This document shows, in pieces, positions 57,101 to 64,000 of a stretch of DNA of 64,000 nt. The notes under the pieces are model-generated. The model was not told the origin of the DNA, did no database searches, and worked only from the letters and a program-made list of their open reading frames with translations. The stretch's first letter is position 1. Each line of letters starts with the position of its first letter. The position numbers and the translations under genes are program-made. Location: the NCBI GenBank assembly GCA_000721275.1, contig JOFO01000011.1, positions 62,001-126,000 on the forward strand. The letters run 5' to 3'. Origin of the DNA: Microtetraspora glauca (GTDB lineage: Bacteria > Actinomycetota > Actinomycetes > Streptomycetales > Streptomycetaceae).

Positions 57101-60100
57101 GACTGCAGCCGGGGCACATCGAGGCACGGCTGCTCGACGACGCCGTCGTCAACAAGGCGTTCGTCAGCTGCGAGGACTGCGGCTGGCAGCAGGTGGTGGC
57201 GCCGGAGCGCCGCACCCGCTGGTACGGGCACCCGTGCCCGCGCTACCGGTGCAAGGGACTGCTGACCCCACCTCAGCCGGGCGTGCCGCGCAGCGGGGCC
57301 GGCACGTCCGGGTTCGGCTCGGCGGTCCACGAGCGGGACTACACCGGCGACTACTACCGCCGGCTCTACCTGACCGGCGGGACGTTCCGCGTGGTCACCG
57401 CGGAGCACACGGGCATGCTCACCAGACCGGAGCGGGAGCGCGTCGAGCGCAGCTTCAAGGCGGGCACGCACTACACCGACCCCAACGTGCTGTCGTGCAC
57501 GCCCACGCTGGAACTCGGCATCGACATCGGCGAGTTGTCCGCCGTGCTGCTCGGGTCCCTGCCCAAGGGCCCTGCCAACTACGTGCAGCGGGCGGGCCGC
57601 GCGGGACGCCGTACGGGCAACGCGCTGGTGGTCGCCTTCGGCGGGCGCCGCGCCCGGGACCTGTACTACCTGGACGAGCCGTCGGAGATGATCGCGGGGA
57701 CGATCCTTCCTCCCGGCTGTTACCTGTCGGCCGTGGAGATCCTGCGCCGCCAGTACACGGCCCGGCTCCTCGATCTCGCGGCGAGCGGCGGACTGCGGAC
57801 CTCCGACGGCGAACTCCTTCCGCCGGTGCCCCGGTTGTCCTCCGCCCTGTTCGGCGCCACAGGATGGTGCCAGGACCTGGCGGACGCCGCGCAGACCCAC
57901 GGCGCCACGCTGGTCGAGGAGTTCCTCGCCCTGTTCCCGGGGGGCGGCGACGATGCCGACGGCGGCGTGTCGCCGTACGCGGCGGACGAGCTCAGGGCGT
58001 ACGCCACCGGCGGCATCGTCCGGGCGCTGCAGGAGGCGGAAGAGGACTGGACCGGCCGGCGCGAGGAGCTCCGGCGCAGGATCGCCGCGATCGACAAGGC
58101 CGCCGAGCACCTGGTCCGCACGGACGCCGTCCAGGACCGCGAACGCCGGGAACTGCTCGCCGAACGGCGCAGCGCGGGCGACCTGCTGCGGGAACTCAGC
58201 CAGTCGAGCGCGCACGGCACCCTGGTGGAACTCGGACTGCTGCCGAACTACAGCCTCACCGACACCACCACGCAGCTGGAAGCGACGCTGTACTGGACGG
58301 AGACGCCGGACGACGAGGAGGACACCCGGCCGGAGAACCCCGCGGGGGACCCGGCCAAGCGGGTGTACCGCAGCGAGACGCGGGACTACGAGCGCTCCCG
58401 CAAGCTCGCCCTGACCGAACTGGCCCCCGGGAACAGCTTCTACGTCAACGGCTACCGGCACGTGGTGCGCGCCCTCGACGTCGGCACCCCGGACCGCCGG
58501 GCCTGGGCCGAGTGGCGGCTCTGCCCGGCGTGCGGGTACGTCCGTACGCACGACGCCAGGAAGGACACCAGCCCGTGTCCCCGCTGCGGCGGGCGGGAGA
58601 TCGCCGACGCGGGCTGCGTGCAGTACGTGCTCCAGCCGCGGCGCGTCGTCTCCCGTGACAAGCGGGACGACGCCCGGGTGCGGGACGACCGCGACGAGCG
58701 GGACCGCCGGCACTACGCGGTGCTGACGACGGTCGACGTCGACCCGGAGCGGATCACCCCCGGGTCGTGGCGGCACGAGACGGCCGTCTTCGGCGTGGAC
58801 TTCACCCGGCACGCGAAGATCCGCACGCTCAACCTGGGTCTCGACCGGGAGGAGGGCAGCAGCACCGTGCCGCTCGCCGGCGCGGACGTACGGCTCAACC
58901 CCTTCTACGTGTGCACCGGTTGCGGCGGCGCGACGGCCGAGGGCCGTCCGGTCGTGGACGTGCCCCAGCACGCGCTGACGGACTCCGGCGCGGCGAGCAC
59001 CGCGGCCGCCGCCCACCACCTGCTGTGGTGTCCGCGCCGCCGCACCAGGGAAGCACCGGCGGCCGGACCGGGCGAGCAGCAGGGCAAGGGGGAGGACGTG
59101 CCGCTGCTGCTCGCGCACGAGCTCACCACGGAGGCGGTGCGCATCCTGCTGCCCGCCTCCGTGGCCCGCGCCAAGGAGCGCCTCGCGTCGTTCACGGCCG
59201 CACTGTTCGCGGGCATCGCGGCGCAGTACGGCGGCGATCCCGACCACATCGACATCGCCGAGGCGACGATGCCCGACCACCTGGGCACCGACGGCTCCGA
59301 CTGGCCTCGGCGGTTCCTCGTGGTCTACGACCGCCTCCCGGGAGGCACCGGCTATCTGCACCGGCTCGCGTCCGCCGACGGCTTCCGGGACGTGCTGCTC
59401 AAGGCGCGGGACGTCATCGAGGACTGCGGGTGCCGCGAGAAGGGTCTCGACGGCTGCCACCAGTGCCTGCTGCGGCGCGTGCCGGCGGCCGACTACGACA
59501 AGGTCAGCCGCAACGAGGTGCGGCAGATGCTGGAGGACCTCCTCGGCGAGGACGGTTCGCGCTGGCGGACCTCCCCCGTCGCGACGACCCGGCACATCCC
59601 GCTGGAGCGGCAGGCCGAGAGCGACCTGGAGATCCTGTTCATCGAGACGCTCCAGGAGTGGGCGAGGCTCGCCGATTCCGGGGCCACCGCCGACGCGTAC
59701 ACCACGTCGGCCGGCACGTACGCGCTCGACCTGCGGCTGACGGGTGACGACGGGGCGACGGTGAGCTGGCGTGTCTCGCAGCAGCGCGCTCTGGACGGCA
59801 CCCGGCCCGACATACTCCTCGAACGCCTCGACGCGCCCGGCCCCCGCGTCGCGGTGTACCTCGACGGCTTCGCCTACCACGCGACCCCCGAGCACAACCG
59901 GCTGGCCGACGACGCCACCAAGCGGACCGGCCTGCGCAGCGAGGGACTGCGGGTGTTCCAGCTGTCGTACGACGACGTCAAGGAATGGCGCGAGCGCGTA
60001 CGGGACACCGGATACGCGGCGGCGGGCCCGGCCGATCCGGTCTGGCAGCCCTATCCGGCGGACGCGCAGAACCGGGCACGCGACTACTACAGCCGCATCG

Positions 60101-61134
60101 GCGGAGGACTGCCCGGCGAACTGTCCGACGCCGTCTGGGTCAACCCCGCCCGGCTCCTGCTCGCCTATCTGCGGACGCCCGACGCCGCACGCTGGCAGCG
60201 GCGGGCCGAAGCCGTCGCCGCGGGACTCGTCGGCGCGGCCGGCGTCCGCGCCGCCGCCCTCGGGACGGACGGCCTCGGGCCGGCCCTGCTGTCGGCGCTG
60301 GGCGGCGGAACGGTCACGGGTCCGGCGGGACCGGTCCGGCTGGTGTACGGCCCCGACGCCTCCGGCTGCCGGCTCGTCCTGGCCGCGGACGGCCGGCGCA
60401 CCCCGCCGGTGTGGACGGGTCTGACCGTGCTCGACGACAGTGCCGAGGCCATGGCCGACGCGCGGGCCCACCGGAGGCGCTGGCGAGCCTGGTTGTACTG
60501 GAGCAACGTGCTGCAGTTCCTGGACCACGGGGGCGGCGACAGCGCCCAGCTCACCACGGGCCTCGTCGACGGCTTCGCCACCGAAGCGCTGACCGTGACC
60601 GGCGGCGAGGGATGGCTGCAGTCCGCCAGGACCGAGATTCCCCGGGAGGAGTCGGCGGCGGTCGAGGTCGGCGCCGTCCGGGACGGCACGCCGGCGGCCG
60701 CGGTCGCCGCGGCCTCCGCCGGAGTGACGGCAGCGGCCGCCGAGCCGGTCGCGGCAACGGTGACCGGCCGGGACCCGGGCTGGGGCCCGGTGCTCGAATT
60801 CCTCGATCCCGACGAGCCGGGCCTCGCCGAGCTGGCCCTGGCCCTGGCGGAGGCCGGGGTGCCCGCGCCCGAGGACGGTCACGAGCTCGACGAGCGGGGC
60901 TGGCAGGCCGAACTGGCCTGGCCCACGGCCCGCGTCGGCGTGGTCCTCGCCGCCCGTGACGACGGCCCGGAACCCGACCACGAGGCCGCGGACCGCGACA
61001 AGGCCTTCGCGACGGCCGGCTGGGACGTCCGTACGGCGACGGCCTGGGACGCCGCCGAACTGGCCGCCCGGCTGCTCGGACGGAGCCGGGACACGAACCA
61101 TGACAGCACCAGTGACGGGGAGCACACACGATGA
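54190..61134 (+). CDS. DUF1998 SF2 helicase with C-terminal Vsr/PD-(D/E)xK-like nuclease (DrmA-DrmB-like fusion)
   Basis: 2,314 residues from GTG (VKPTMAAAQLRGSL), with AGGGA just ahead; a GTG 21 codons upstream is weaker. Motor: Walker A TTGTGSGKTESF (about 101-112), LDEFHTYDG (near 228), SATLG, then TPTLELGIDIGELS (near 1105) and YVQRAGRAGRR (near 1132). Cysteine clusters: CRNCG (near 529), CPACH (near 648), CEDCG (near 994), CPACG ... CPRCG (1445-1468). The DUF1998 zinc site DCGCREKGLDGCHQC lies near 1750-1764. Residues about 1815-1935 look like a Vsr/DUF559-type nuclease: Glu in FIETLQEW, PDILLE, VAVYLDGFAYH, DDATKRTGLRSEGLRVFQLSYDDV. The last 60 residues (AELAWPTARVGVVLA ... GWDVRTATAWD) resemble that fold again. 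The stop overlaps the next start as ATGA. Confidence 0.85.
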   Translation: MKPTMAAAQLRGSLTQYLTTTYALADEGTRRALERFLGHPETGIFRGPYLRIRTPFHVADDGWQRELEWTAGFPGFAPYRHQARAWARLSTLHGPALPTLVTTGTGSGKTESFLIPVLDHCRRERARGNRGVKAVLLYPMNALATDQAGRIGDYLARPELAQVTAGLYIGDRPDTDFRRVMTRREEMRVSPPDVLITNYKMLDLLLQRGEDRSLWEGADLTYVVLDEFHTYDGAQGTDVAMLLRRLAAATGASRPGRPLGSICPVATSATLGEGPAGTVGKEAGGILDVASRVFGMPFPADAVVGEERMSAEEFTGAVDYELPEPPTPQEVIACSGGPGVEAQPDLLDLDGLAERLLGRASLDAFRIGRLLKRHDFTHGVLSLLGGEPLDEWGLRDRLARFGYAWGRTARENPQLVLQALSRFVALLSAARDPESDERRPRPLLHIEAHLWVRPVTRVLRGVGAAPEFRWYEDDRTAARRAALHAAPVTDEEPDGSSGGWPSASARPQPLPGADTAVRPAEVHLPAVYCRNCGRSGWAALSPEADPQRLVMAQDRIWRASVGRDKRRLRYFIAATQSERQQTLDALTGARPSDGGGVDPLSVVVLDGGQGTYRLPTPSDAGDLIDAWFALAVLDKKSADRAAKDDRCPACHTDNSIRFLGTAQAALASATVTQLFTGGDIALVPEERKTLLFNDSTQDAAHRAGYVANASYKFSLRSLLAHNLDESGAPTALNDLIGHVLESVDDPEALAAVVPPDLHDEPGVDRLLSGRGTGDARTWKLIGERLAFATVMEFGLRSRMGRTLELTRTAAAEVVIADPERVTALARDIHLALPGQLLVTGGLPTPDRYLAYVRGLLERLRLRGAVHHRWLDTWMKEAGTNRYLISGRRPEGMPAFPEGVAPPRFLLDGQKDRSEFDAITGRLGWYQDWTRRCLGLDAAGATEYLRRLLPALADERVLAVRTARDRQTRLYGLQPGHIEARLLDDAVVNKAFVSCEDCGWQQVVAPERRTRWYGHPCPRYRCKGLLTPPQPGVPRSGAGTSGFGSAVHERDYTGDYYRRLYLTGGTFRVVTAEHTGMLTRPERERVERSFKAGTHYTDPNVLSCTPTLELGIDIGELSAVLLGSLPKGPANYVQRAGRAGRRTGNALVVAFGGRRARDLYYLDEPSEMIAGTILPPGCYLSAVEILRRQYTARLLDLAASGGLRTSDGELLPPVPRLSSALFGATGWCQDLADAAQTHGATLVEEFLALFPGGGDDADGGVSPYAADELRAYATGGIVRALQEAEEDWTGRREELRRRIAAIDKAAEHLVRTDAVQDRERRELLAERRSAGDLLRELSQSSAHGTLVELGLLPNYSLTDTTTQLEATLYWTETPDDEEDTRPENPAGDPAKRVYRSETRDYERSRKLALTELAPGNSFYVNGYRHVVRALDVGTPDRRAWAEWRLCPACGYVRTHDARKDTSPCPRCGGREIADAGCVQYVLQPRRVVSRDKRDDARVRDDRDERDRRHYAVLTTVDVDPERITPGSWRHETAVFGVDFTRHAKIRTLNLGLDREEGSSTVPLAGADVRLNPFYVCTGCGGATAEGRPVVDVPQHALTDSGAASTAAAAHHLLWCPRRRTREAPAAGPGEQQGKGEDVPLLLAHELTTEAVRILLPASVARAKERLASFTAALFAGIAAQYGGDPDHIDIAEATMPDHLGTDGSDWPRRFLVVYDRLPGGTGYLHRLASADGFRDVLLKARDVIEDCGCREKGLDGCHQCLLRRVPAADYDKVSRNEVRQMLEDLLGEDGSRWRTSPVATTRHIPLERQAESDLEILFIETLQEWARLADSGATADAYTTSAGTYALDLRLTGDDGATVSWRVSQQRALDGTRPDILLERLDAPGPRVAVYLDGFAYHATPEHNRLADDATKRTGLRSEGLRVFQLSYDDVKEWRERVRDTGYAAAGPADPVWQPYPADAQNRARDYYSRIGGGLPGELSDAVWVNPARLLLAYLRTPDAARWQRRAEAVAAGLVGAAGVRAAALGTDGLGPALLSALGGGTVTGPAGPVRLVYGPDASGCRLVLAADGRRTPPVWTGLTVLDDSAEAMADARAHRRRWRAWLYWSNVLQFLDHGGGDSAQLTTGLVDGFATEALTVTGGEGWLQSARTEIPREESAAVEVGAVRDGTPAAAVAAASAGVTAAAAEPVAATVTGRDPGWGPVLEFLDPDEPGLAELALALAEAGVPAPEDGHELDERGWQAELAWPTARVGVVLAARDDGPEPDHEAADRDKAFATAGWDVRTATAWDAAELAARLLGRSRDTNHDSTSDGEHTR

Positions 61135-63389
61135 CCGCCTCGGGCGTGACGCTGCGCCTGCTCGACAAGGCCGACAAGGAGATCCTCAAGCTCCCCCGTA
61201 CGGTCAAGGGCGCCTTCTTCGACTTCCAGCACAAGTTCAAGACCAACCCGCACACCACCGGCCTCAAGCTCCAGCAGCTCAAGGGAGACAGCCGGCTGTG
61301 GTCGGCGCGCGTCAGCGACGACTACCGGGCGCTGCTGATCCGGCTCGCCGAGGACGACTGGCTGATCGTCTCCGTCAAGCACCGCAAGGACGTCTACGAC
61401 CGGCTGTCGGCGCAGGTCAACCAGGTCACCGGTGGCATCGAGTACGTCGACCTGGAAGTCGTGGAGGAGAGCGTCCTCCGCAGGCTTCCCGCGCTGCCCG
61501 CCCCCGCGCCGGCCGCGCCTGAGGCCCCGGCGCCCGAAGCGGCCAAGCCGCAGGAGCTCTTCGCGGCCTGGACCGACGCCCAGCTGTCGGATCTCGGCGT
61601 CGCCGAGCCGCTGCTCCCGGTCATCCGGACGCTCACCACCGAGGACCAGCTCCTCGGCCTCGTCGAGTACGCGCCCCAGCTCACCGGCGAGGTCCTGCTC
61701 GCGCTCTTCGACGGCAAGGCGTACGACGAGGTCCTCGACCAGGTGACGACACCCGTCGCCGTCGCCGAGCCGGTCGACCCCGACGACTTCCAGGCCGCGG
61801 CGCAGCGCCCAGCCACGGTCGTCACCACCTCCGACGAGGCCCTCCGCGAGGCCCTGGAGGGCGGCGACTTCAGCCGCTGGAAGGTCTTCCTCCACCCCAC
61901 GCAGGCCAAGCTGGTGGAACGGCGCTACTCGGGCCCGGCCCGGGTCGGCGGAGGTCCCGGCACGGGCAAGACCATCGTCGCCCTGCACCGAGTGCGCCAT
62001 CTGGTGCGGCAGCTGCCGCCCGGCCGCGACAAGCCGGTCCTCCTCACCACCTACAACAAGAACCTCGCCGCGGATCTCCGGTCCCGGCTGCTGGAGCTGG
62101 GCGGCGAGGAACTGCTGGCCCGGGTCGAGGTCAGCCACGTCGACCAGCTGGCGCTGCGCATCGTGCGCGAGGCCGAACCGGGCAGCGGCAAGCAGGTGAT
62201 GGACGACAGCCAGGCCGTACGGGAATGGCGGGCGCTGCTCGACGAGCTGGGCGAGGAAGGCTGGGACCCCGAGTTCCTGCACGACGAATGGACCCAGGTG
62301 ATCCTGGGGCAGGCCGTCGCCACGCGCACCGACTACTTCCGCGCCCGGCGGGCCGGACGCGGCCGGAACGTCACCCGGGGCGAGCGCGCCGAGATCTGGC
62401 AGCTCGCGGAGCGCTTCACCCAGCGCCTGGACCGGCTCGGGCGCCAGACGTGGGACCAGGTCGCCGAGCGCGCCGCCCGCCTGGAGATGGGCCGCGAACA
62501 GCGGATCCTCGCCCTCGCGCGGCAGCGGGAGGAGGCCGGCGGCCTCGACAACATCCACGTCGCGGACGGCTCGGGCGGCTGGCTGCGCTACCGGTACCGG
62601 CACATCGTGGTGGACGAGGCGCAGGACCTGCGCCCGGCGCACTGGAAGATGCTGCGCGCGATGGCGCCCCGAGAGGCGGACGACCTGTTCCTGGTCGGTG
62701 ACACCCATCAGCGCATCTACAAGAACCAGGTGACGCTGGGCAGTCTGGGCGTCAACATCCGGGGCCGGTCGTCGAAGCTCAGCCTGAGCTACCGCACGAC
62801 GCGCCAGATCCTCCGCTCCGCGCTCGACGTGCTCGGCGAGACGGACTACGACGACCTCGACGGCGACAAGGAGACGCTCGCCGGCTACCGGTCCGTGCTC
62901 AGCGGACGGCAGCCGTCGGGGCACTCCTACCCGGACTGGGCCGCCGAGCGGGAAGGCATCGCGGCTCTCATCGCGGGCTGGGACGCCGATCCCGATCTGG
63001 CCATTCCGCACGAGCAGATCGCCATCTGCGTGCCGACGAACCAGATGGCCGCCGAGATCGGCTACACGCTCGGCACGCACGGCATCCGGCCGGTGGAGAT
63101 CCGTGCCGACGGGCCCCAGGGCGACGGCGGCGTGCACGTCGGCACGATGTTCCGGTTCAAGGGACTCGAGTACCAGCGGATGATCATCGCGGGCGTGTCG
63201 GACGGCCTGGTGCCGCGCGAGGCGGTGAGCCGGCTGCGCACGAGCGATCCGGTGCGGTACCGCCACGAGATGCAGCGGGCCCGGTCGCTGCTGTTCGTGG
63301 CGGCCACCCGGGCGCGGGACAGCGTGGATGTCTTCTGGCATGGCAACCCGAGTCCGTTCCTGGGCCCCGGACTGACGCGACAGGAGTAG
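61131..63389 (+). CDS. RelE/ParE-like domain fused to UvrD-family helicase
   Basis: 752 residues. Residues 1-88 look like a RelE/ParE toxin fold (LRLLDKADKEILKLPRTVKGAFFDFQHKF ... WSARVSDDYRALLI ... DWLIVSVKHRKDVYDRL). A linker rich in Ala/Pro and acidic residues follows. SF1A helicase from about 245: Walker A GGPGTGKT (about 274-281), TTYNKNLA, VVDEAQDLRP (near 493), GDTHQRIY (near 523), LSLSYRTTRQI, VGTMFRFKGLEYQRMI (near 670) and FVAATRARD (near 722). The fusion is recurrent in actinobacteria; whether the RelE part still cuts mRNA is unknown, as no separate antitoxin is seen. Coupled to the giant helicase by a four-base overlap. Confidence 0.9.
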   Translation: MTASGVTLRLLDKADKEILKLPRTVKGAFFDFQHKFKTNPHTTGLKLQQLKGDSRLWSARVSDDYRALLIRLAEDDWLIVSVKHRKDVYDRLSAQVNQVTGGIEYVDLEVVEESVLRRLPALPAPAPAAPEAPAPEAAKPQELFAAWTDAQLSDLGVAEPLLPVIRTLTTEDQLLGLVEYAPQLTGEVLLALFDGKAYDEVLDQVTTPVAVAEPVDPDDFQAAAQRPATVVTTSDEALREALEGGDFSRWKVFLHPTQAKLVERRYSGPARVGGGPGTGKTIVALHRVRHLVRQLPPGRDKPVLLTTYNKNLAADLRSRLLELGGEELLARVEVSHVDQLALRIVREAEPGSGKQVMDDSQAVREWRALLDELGEEGWDPEFLHDEWTQVILGQAVATRTDYFRARRAGRGRNVTRGERAEIWQLAERFTQRLDRLGRQTWDQVAERAARLEMGREQRILALARQREEAGGLDNIHVADGSGGWLRYRYRHIVVDEAQDLRPAHWKMLRAMAPREADDLFLVGDTHQRIYKNQVTLGSLGVNIRGRSSKLSLSYRTTRQILRSALDVLGETDYDDLDGDKETLAGYRSVLSGRQPSGHSYPDWAAEREGIAALIAGWDADPDLAIPHEQIAICVPTNQMAAEIGYTLGTHGIRPVEIRADGPQGDGGVHVGTMFRFKGLEYQRMIIAGVSDGLVPREAVSRLRTSDPVRYRHEMQRARSLLFVAATRARDSVDVFWHGNPSPFLGPGLTRQE

Positions 63390-63453
63390 AGCGGGGCGGA
63401 TCGCGGCAGGTCACGGGCCGTCACAGGACATCTAGAACCGCAGGACGATCGGT

Positions 63454-63474
63454 GCCGGGCGTCAGCCGCCCGGC
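63454..63474 (-). terminator. Hairpin at the MFS gene end
   Basis: GCCGGGCG / CGCCCGGC with a five-base loop overlapping the MFS stop codon region. Weak terminator candidate between convergent genes. Confidence 0.3.
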
Positions 63475-63998
63475 ATCATCCCCCCGCCCTTCAGGCGTTC
63501 GATGTCCGAGGGGCGGACCTGGATGGCGAAGAGGGCTATCAGGAGGGCCACCAGGGCGAAGGCGGCGGCGACGATGAAGCCGGCGGAGACGCCCGCGGTG
63601 AGGACCTCGTCGCCCCAGGGGGGTGGGAGTTGGCCGGTTTCGGCGAAGCGGGCCTTTTCGGCGGGGTTCGCCTGGGAGAGGAAGGCCGGGACCTGGTCGT
63701 CGGCCTCGTTGCGGCTGGCGGTGCCGAAGACGGTGACCAGGATCGACAGGCCGAGCGAACCGCCCACCTGCTGGGTCGCGTTGAGGAGGCCGGAGGCGGC
63801 GCCGGACTCGGCGGGCTCGACGTTGGAGAGGGCCATCAGGGTCAGCGACACGAACATCAGGCCCATGCCGGCGCTGAAGACCAGCATCGGGCCGAGGATC
63901 GAGCCCGCGTAGGTCGAGTGCACGTCCGTCAGCGTCAGCCAGGAGAGGCCGACCGCCAGGCACAGGGCGCCCAGCACCATGAAGGGCTTCGGGCCGAA
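63462..63998 (-). CDS. MFS exporter, DHA2 (EmrB/QacA) type, C-terminal part
   Basis: About 179 residues of the C-terminus; the gene begins beyond the right edge. Four hydrophobic helices are visible: MVLGALCLAVGLSWLTL, LGPMLVFSAGMGLMFVSLTLMAL, GGSLGLSILVTVFG and FIVAAAFALVALLIALFAI. ESGAASGLLNATQQVGGSLGLSI is the typical late-helix motif of the 14-helix DHA2 drug exporters. Substrate unknown. It lies beyond the defence island and converges on it. Confidence 0.85.
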   Translation of the reverse strand, partial: FGPKPFMVLGALCLAVGLSWLTLTDVHSTYAGSILGPMLVFSAGMGLMFVSLTLMALSNVEPAESGAASGLLNATQQVGGSLGLSILVTVFGTASRNEADDQVPAFLSQANPAEKARFAETGQLPPPWGDEVLTAGVSAGFIVAAAFALVALLIALFAIQVRPSDIERLKGGGMMPGG

Positions 63999-64000
63999 CC

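Noticed and set aside
55564..61125. Very long open frame on the minus strand opposite the giant helicase
   Set aside because: It is the usual mirror of a GC-biased gene; its translation has no motifs, while the plus strand has full helicase motifs.
33253..63389. Prophage or integrative element
   Set aside because: No integrase, terminase, capsid, replication or transfer gene, and no tRNA or direct repeat at the edges was seen. The Beta protein alone is not enough.

Overview
The window is high-GC actinobacterial chromosome, almost certainly Streptomyces. G or C dominates third codon positions, GTG starts are common, and the gene order from heme synthesis through dxs, xylFGH, a ROK regulator, ngcEFG and aconitase to an HTH-MurA gene matches, in descending order, the S. 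coelicolor SCO6031-SCO5998 neighbourhood as I remember it. Symbols for that part rest on this synteny plus the protein motifs.

Bases 1-33154 are core metabolism and regulation. First comes coproporphyrin-dependent heme synthesis (hemQ, hemG/cgoX, hemE) interleaved with a DUF4349 lipoprotein and a CoA-disulfide-reductase-like enzyme. DUF3000, an orphan atypical response regulator, RNase D, and a thiolase-fadB beta-oxidation pair follow. Next are a propeller-like hypothetical protein, an APC amino-acid permease and dxs. Two sugar uptake systems come next: xylose-type xylFGH behind the ROK regulator rok7B7, and the chitobiose/GlcNAc importer ngcEFG, which has a DasR-type site upstream and no ATPase of its own. 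A secreted FG-GAP protein, aconitase with an unusually dense control region, a VOC protein and an XRE-HTH/MurA fusion close the core part.

Bases 33253-63389 are an accessory defence island of about 30 kb. It contains McrBC (with a DUF4357 N-terminus), a helical hypothetical protein, and a soluble Ser/Thr kinase directly before a SNF2-like helicase and an Eco57I-type DNA methyltransferase. Then come an ATP-binding/XRE/DUF397 regulatory triad, an EACC1 protein overlapping a caspase-SF1 helicase fusion, and a Beta-family protein. The island ends with a 2,314-residue DUF1998 helicase that carries a C-terminal nuclease-like domain and is translationally coupled to a RelE-UvrD fusion. The SNF2 helicase, methyltransferase and DUF1998 helicase resemble a rearranged class 1 DISARM system without a separate drmC. 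The C-terminal, presumed target-recognition part of the methyltransferase has much lower G+C than the rest of its gene.

The last 540 bases carry the C-terminus of an MFS (DHA2-type) exporter running off the right edge. I saw no tRNA, rRNA, CRISPR array, transposase, integrase or clear attachment site.
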